This document shows positions 7,901 to 9,753 of a stretch of DNA of 9,753 nucleotides, one piece after another; the stretch's first letter is position 1, and each line of letters opens with the position of its first letter. The position numbers and the translations under genes are program-made. This DNA is from DATDCV01 sp036524155 (lineage in GTDB: Bacteria; Verrucomicrobiota; Verrucomicrobiia; Limisphaerales; UBA8199): assembly GCA_036524155.1 (NCBI GenBank), contig DATDCV010000749.1, positions 1 to 9,753 on the forward strand, written 5' to 3'. A model generated the notes under the pieces. The model saw only the letters and a program-made list of their open reading frames with translations. It made no database searches and was not told the DNA's origin.

Positions 7901-8679
7901 CAATTCCGGAAATGGCCGCCCGGTTTCCTACCCATGAGTCCTTCGGCAAGGGCACTCTTGCAGCCATCCTTGGCGAACGCTATGAAACGGCTCGCAAGCT
8001 CGAAGCCAATGAGCTCCGGTCCGGCGTTTTCCTGAATCGTGGCGGCCATTTCGAATGGCGTCCCTTGCCTGCCGAAGCCCAGCTCGCCCCTGTGTTTGGC
8101 GTCTGCGTCGGCGATTTCGACGCCGACGGCGTTGAAGACCTCTTTTTAAGCCAGAATTTCTTCAGCGCAGTGCCGGAGAAGATCGCCAAAGAGGCTATTT
8201 CCCGGGACGACAGCGGACGGGGTTTGTGCCTGCGCGGCAAGGGAGACGGCTCTTTTGAACCGATTGACGGAAGCATTACCGGCATCAGGATCTATGGTGA
8301 ACAACGGGGCGCCGCTTTGGCCGATTTCAACCACGACGGCCGGGTGGATCTCGCTGTGGCTCAGAACAACGGCGCCACCCGGCTATTTGCCAATCAGTGT
8401 TCCAAACGCGGGCTGCGCGTGACCCTGCAGGGCGCCGGCGCCAACCGGGATGCAGTCGGCGCCCTGCTGCGGCTTTGCTATGAACGCGGCCGCATGGGAC
8501 CCTGTCGAAGCATTGCTGCCGGCAGCGGCTATTGCTCCCTCCCAGCCGCAACCCAAGTGCTGGGGTGGGCAGAAACTCCGGTCGCGCTCTGGGTCCGCTG
8601 GCCGAACGGCCGGGAACGGACGGTGCCTCTCCAGGATAAAGCCCGGGACGTGAGAGTGGTCGAAGATGAATCGAGGTAA
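4993..8679 (+). CDS. Exported FG-GAP/VCBS repeat protein with two ASPIC/UnbV domains (CRTAC1-like)
   Basis: Counted from the GTG at 4993, the 1228-residue product has a signal peptide (about 1-24, hydrophobic AVVFLTPLVL). It has thirteen DxDxDG-type calcium-binding loops, for example DIDGDGWQD (85), DVDGDGDLD (136), DLDNDGDLD (518), DLDGDGWED (692) and DFNHDGRVD (1110). An ASPIC/UnbV domain follows each of two repeat blocks, at about 556-630 and 1141-1210 (VRWRNGDQ and VRWPNGRE). This is two tandem CRTAC1-like units: beta-propellers ending in an ASPIC domain, joined by a linker (640-690) with HSHSEAPFDDW. Such proteins bind calcium and are thought to act in surface adhesion or scaffolding; no enzymatic site is visible. 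A TTG at 4987 is an alternative start, and an in-frame TGA at 4960 rules out anything further upstream. No Shine-Dalgarno is seen. It overlaps the next gene by 14 bp. Confidence 0.95.
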   Translation: MRSAIRAFSSAVVFLTPLVLHGSTLSWVQGAGFRSAEVTPGAGTGPGFTLMDPAATHVRFTNTLRGDAFATNAVAHNGSGVAIGDIDGDGWQDIYFCALQGPNRLFRNLGDWHFEEVDPGPAACPNQFSTGAAFADVDGDGDLDLLVNGIAAGTRLFLNDGKGHFAEAAAEGLSRTGSPTSLALADIDGDGDLDLFCTHYIDHMHLLDPTTRFSIVKREGRWVVAKVNDQPTTLPRFKDRFEALPDGTVRELPEVAALYRNDGAGHFTAIQFEPGVFLDEDGKSIPPFRDWGLSAMFRDLNGDGAPDLYVCNDNVSPDRIWINNGQGIFRLVDRLSFRHTSRSSMGIDIADINRDGHDDIFVGDMIAREHGKRMVQLVKDFPDTAEREHVDSRPQFNRNMLFLARPDGTYAEAGLMAGVAASDWSWCPIFLDVDLDGYEDLLIGNGFEADVMDQDRSDELRNPRRFSRSEMKRPMERYPQWHTRNVAFRNRRDGTFESVSRQWGFDSTATSQGMALGDLDNDGDLDLVANNFNGVAGLYRNNAAAVRIAVRLKGLPPNTQGIGARIRVLGGTLNQSQEMICGGRYLSGDQAERVFAADPDPAAHLRLEVRWRNGDQNVISDLRANHIYEVDQRSATHPGATPVRKSEATPWFKDETSLLGHSHSEAPFDDWAEQPSLPKRLSRLGPGVGWCDLDGDGWEDLVITASKGGLLGVYHNDSGKAFRPIHVGPALDADQTAVLAWSDGEGNCKLLVGLSNYKAKPQRQSELLFYSLTNAAPPERLAVGPAAIGPLALADVDHNGELDLFIGGRFMPGRYPEPVSSSLWLNKHGQLEFSRSAAQVFESVGLVSGATFADLDGDGWPDLVLALEWGPLRVFRNNQGKSEEVTAQWGFASNTGWWTSVAAGDFDGDGKLDLVAGNWGRNSMYELNGPANAGVFFGDWHSDQRVALIEAWQQQTNWFPVHNRSWLAATIPEMAARFPTHESFGKGTLAAILGERYETARKLEANELRSGVFLNRGGHFEWRPLPAEAQLAPVFGVCVGDFDADGVEDLFLSQNFFSAVPEKIAKEAISRDDSGRGLCLRGKGDGSFEPIDGSITGIRIYGEQRGAALADFNHDGRVDLAVAQNNGATRLFANQCSKRGLRVTLQGAGANRDAVGALLRLCYERGRMGPCRSIAAGSGYCSLPAATQVLGWAETPVALWVRWPNGRERTVPLQDKARDVRVVEDESR

Positions 8680-9448
8680 TCGGCGCATTTGGCTGTTGAT
8701 GCTTGCGCTCGCTTCCCAGCCCGGTTGCGACGCACGAAAACAACCGCAGGCTTCCGCCAGCGGCTCAGAACCCTCGGGCCTCGTGCCTTTGACCAACATG
8801 GTCCATATAACACCCGGCACGTTTGTTCGCATCAAACACCCCGTCACCCTCACACACGACTATTGGCTCGCCAAATATGAAGTCACCCAGGGCGAGTACA
8901 CCGACCTGATGCGAACAAATCCCAGCTATTTTGCCGGCGACCCGCAGCGGCCGGTCGAAAAGGTCACCTGGTTCAATGCCCAAGCCTTTTGCGCGGAGTT
9001 GACCCGCCGGGAACGGCTCGCCGGCCGGCTGCCCGCCCAGTACCAATACCGCCTGCCTACCGAAGCGGAATGGGAATACGCCTGCCGCGCTGGAACCACC
9101 AACTTTTACAGCTTCGGGGACAGCACCGCAGCAGCAGGCGACTACGCCTGGACCTCGGAAAACGCCTCCGGCACCACCCATCCCGTCGGCCAAAAACGGC
9201 CCAATTCCTGGGGCCTTTACGACATGCATGGCAATGTCTGGGAATGGTGCAGCGATTGGTTCGCTCCCTATCCGGGCACGGCGCTCACGAATCCCGTTGG
9301 CCCTCCCGGCAGCGCCTACAAAGTCTTCAGGGGCGGCGGCTGGAACCAGGCTGTAGAATACGCCCGCTCGAGAAATCGCTTCATGATGTCGCCCACGAAC
9401 GGCATTCATTTCGTCGGCTTTCGCGTCGCCCTTTCCCAGGGATTTTAG
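8666..9448 (+). CDS. SUMF1/formylglycine-generating-enzyme-like lipoprotein, catalytic cysteines absent
   Basis: The 260-residue product has a short basic N-terminus, a hydrophobic stretch (8-17) and Cys21 in SQPGC, a loose lipobox, so it is probably an exported lipoprotein. The SUMF1 fold covers about 45-258: YEVTQGEY (71-78), PVEKVTWFNAQAFC (96-109), RLPTEAEWEYACRAGT (129-144), GLYDMHGNVWEWCSDW (183-198), FRGGGWNQAVEYARSRNR (221-238) and GFRVA (251-255). In true formylglycine-generating enzymes two cysteines lie five residues apart after the RGGS motif; here those positions are Gln228 and Ala233. It is therefore unlikely to oxidise sulfatase cysteines. Many bacterial members keep the fold for binding or other roles. 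Its ATG lies inside the end of the FG-GAP gene, so the two are almost certainly co-transcribed and may work together outside the cell. The partner or ligand is unknown. Confidence 0.94.
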   Translation: MNRGNRRIWLLMLALASQPGCDARKQPQASASGSEPSGLVPLTNMVHITPGTFVRIKHPVTLTHDYWLAKYEVTQGEYTDLMRTNPSYFAGDPQRPVEKVTWFNAQAFCAELTRRERLAGRLPAQYQYRLPTEAEWEYACRAGTTNFYSFGDSTAAAGDYAWTSENASGTTHPVGQKRPNSWGLYDMHGNVWEWCSDWFAPYPGTALTNPVGPPGSAYKVFRGGGWNQAVEYARSRNRFMMSPTNGIHFVGFRVALSQGF

Positions 9449-9530
9449 GCGACGAGCCCTCAAACGCTGGGGTGCTTGCTGGGCACAAGGAGCTCTCGAA
9501 GGGCGTGGCCGCAGCGCTAAATTGCCCATT

Positions 9531-9551
9531 CATTGAGCATTGAGGATTGAG
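9531..9551 (+). repeat. Heptamer tandem repeat, left cluster (CATTGAG x3)
   Basis: Three heptamers follow without gap: CATTGAG, CATTGAG and GATTGAG, preceded by a partial CCCATT. The right cluster at 9662-9689 carries the same heptamer on the opposite strand. Within the pair, CATTGAGGATT (9538-9548) is a perfect 11-bp inverted match to AATCCTCAATG (9658-9668). Confidence 0.75.
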
Positions 9552-9661
9552 CGTTTGCTATTTTTCAACGCCCGAAGCGACCACGGGCTTGTCTGAACTC
9601 GACCGTTATTCGCTTGAAGTTAGTTCGGACCGTAGCCGCCAGCCAGGAGAAGTGGCAAATC

Positions 9662-9689
9662 CTCAATGGTCAATGCACAATGCTGAATG
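9662..9689 (-). repeat. Heptamer tandem repeat, right cluster (NNNAATG x4)
   Basis: Four heptamers run in phase on the plus strand: CTCAATG, GTCAATG, CACAATG and CTGAATG. Read on the minus strand they are CATTCAG, CATTGTG, CATTGAC and CATTGAG, so this is the inverted, more diverged counterpart of the cluster at 9531-9551, about 110 bp away. The two clusters could form a long imperfect stem. Confidence 0.7.
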
Positions 9690-9753
9690 GCCACCCCTGG
9701 CCTCCCCCTCGGCGCGAAAATCAAAAAAATTCTGGCGAAATTACACCGGCTGC

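Larger units (their letters stand above)
9449..9753. other. Gene-free 3' region after the FGE-like gene
   Basis: These 305 bp contain no ORF with recognisable protein features on either strand. They hold two clusters of a heptamer repeat in opposite orientation (9531-9551 and 9662-9689) and an A-rich stretch near the right edge (about 9717-9728). I find no convincing intrinsic terminator for the rightward operon; GCCCG (9570-9574) with CGGGC (9584-9588) gives only a five-pair stem with a nine-base loop. Confidence 0.6.

Noticed and set aside
9523..9690. CRISPR array
   Set aside because: Units are only seven bases with no unique spacers; the two clusters are in opposite orientations.

Overview
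The window looks like chromosomal DNA from a GC-rich member of the Verrucomicrobiota (or a close PVC relative). This is inference from family content, with no ribosomal marker to confirm it: a tandem FG-GAP/ASPIC-UnbV (CRTAC1-like) exported protein, a formylglycine-generating-enzyme-like (SUMF1) lipoprotein, a membrane-anchored DUF362 protein ending in a beta-rich 'FYRL' tail typical of secreted verrucomicrobial proteins, and mostly weak or absent Shine-Dalgarno sequences. There is no rRNA, tRNA, transposase, integrase or CRISPR array.

Layout. Positions 1-2479 read leftward: a coiled-coil/TPR exported protein (671-2479), a YjbQ-family protein (241-663) seven bases behind it with its ribosome binding site inside the TPR gene's last codons, then after 153 bp the first 29 codons of a zinc-ribbon protein cut by the window edge (1-87). 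A 355-bp gap (2480-2834) follows, unusually rich in inverted repeats. The DUF362 gene (2835-4745) also reads leftward. A 247-bp divergent intergenic region separates it from a rightward two-gene unit: the 1228-aa FG-GAP/ASPIC protein (4993-8679), overlapped by 14 bp by the FGE-like gene (8666-9448). The last 305 bp hold no gene but carry a spaced pair of inverted heptamer repeats.

How the genes relate. The rightward pair and the DUF362 protein are all predicted to act outside the cytoplasm. The FG-GAP protein is a calcium-binding beta-propeller scaffold, and its partner has a SUMF1 fold lacking the catalytic cysteines, so a surface or periplasmic binding role is more likely than sulfatase maturation. 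The TPR-YjbQ pair is a small operon with no evident functional tie to the other genes. I see no defence, secretion or biosynthetic system.

The most unusual content is non-coding. Two 98-bp palindromic elements (2654-2751 and 4797-4894, 90/98 identical, same orientation) flank the DUF362 gene. Each can fold either as one long hairpin or as a cloverleaf-like four-way structure, and the differences between them are largely structure-preserving. The left copy appears to interrupt one arm of an older 27-bp inverted repeat.
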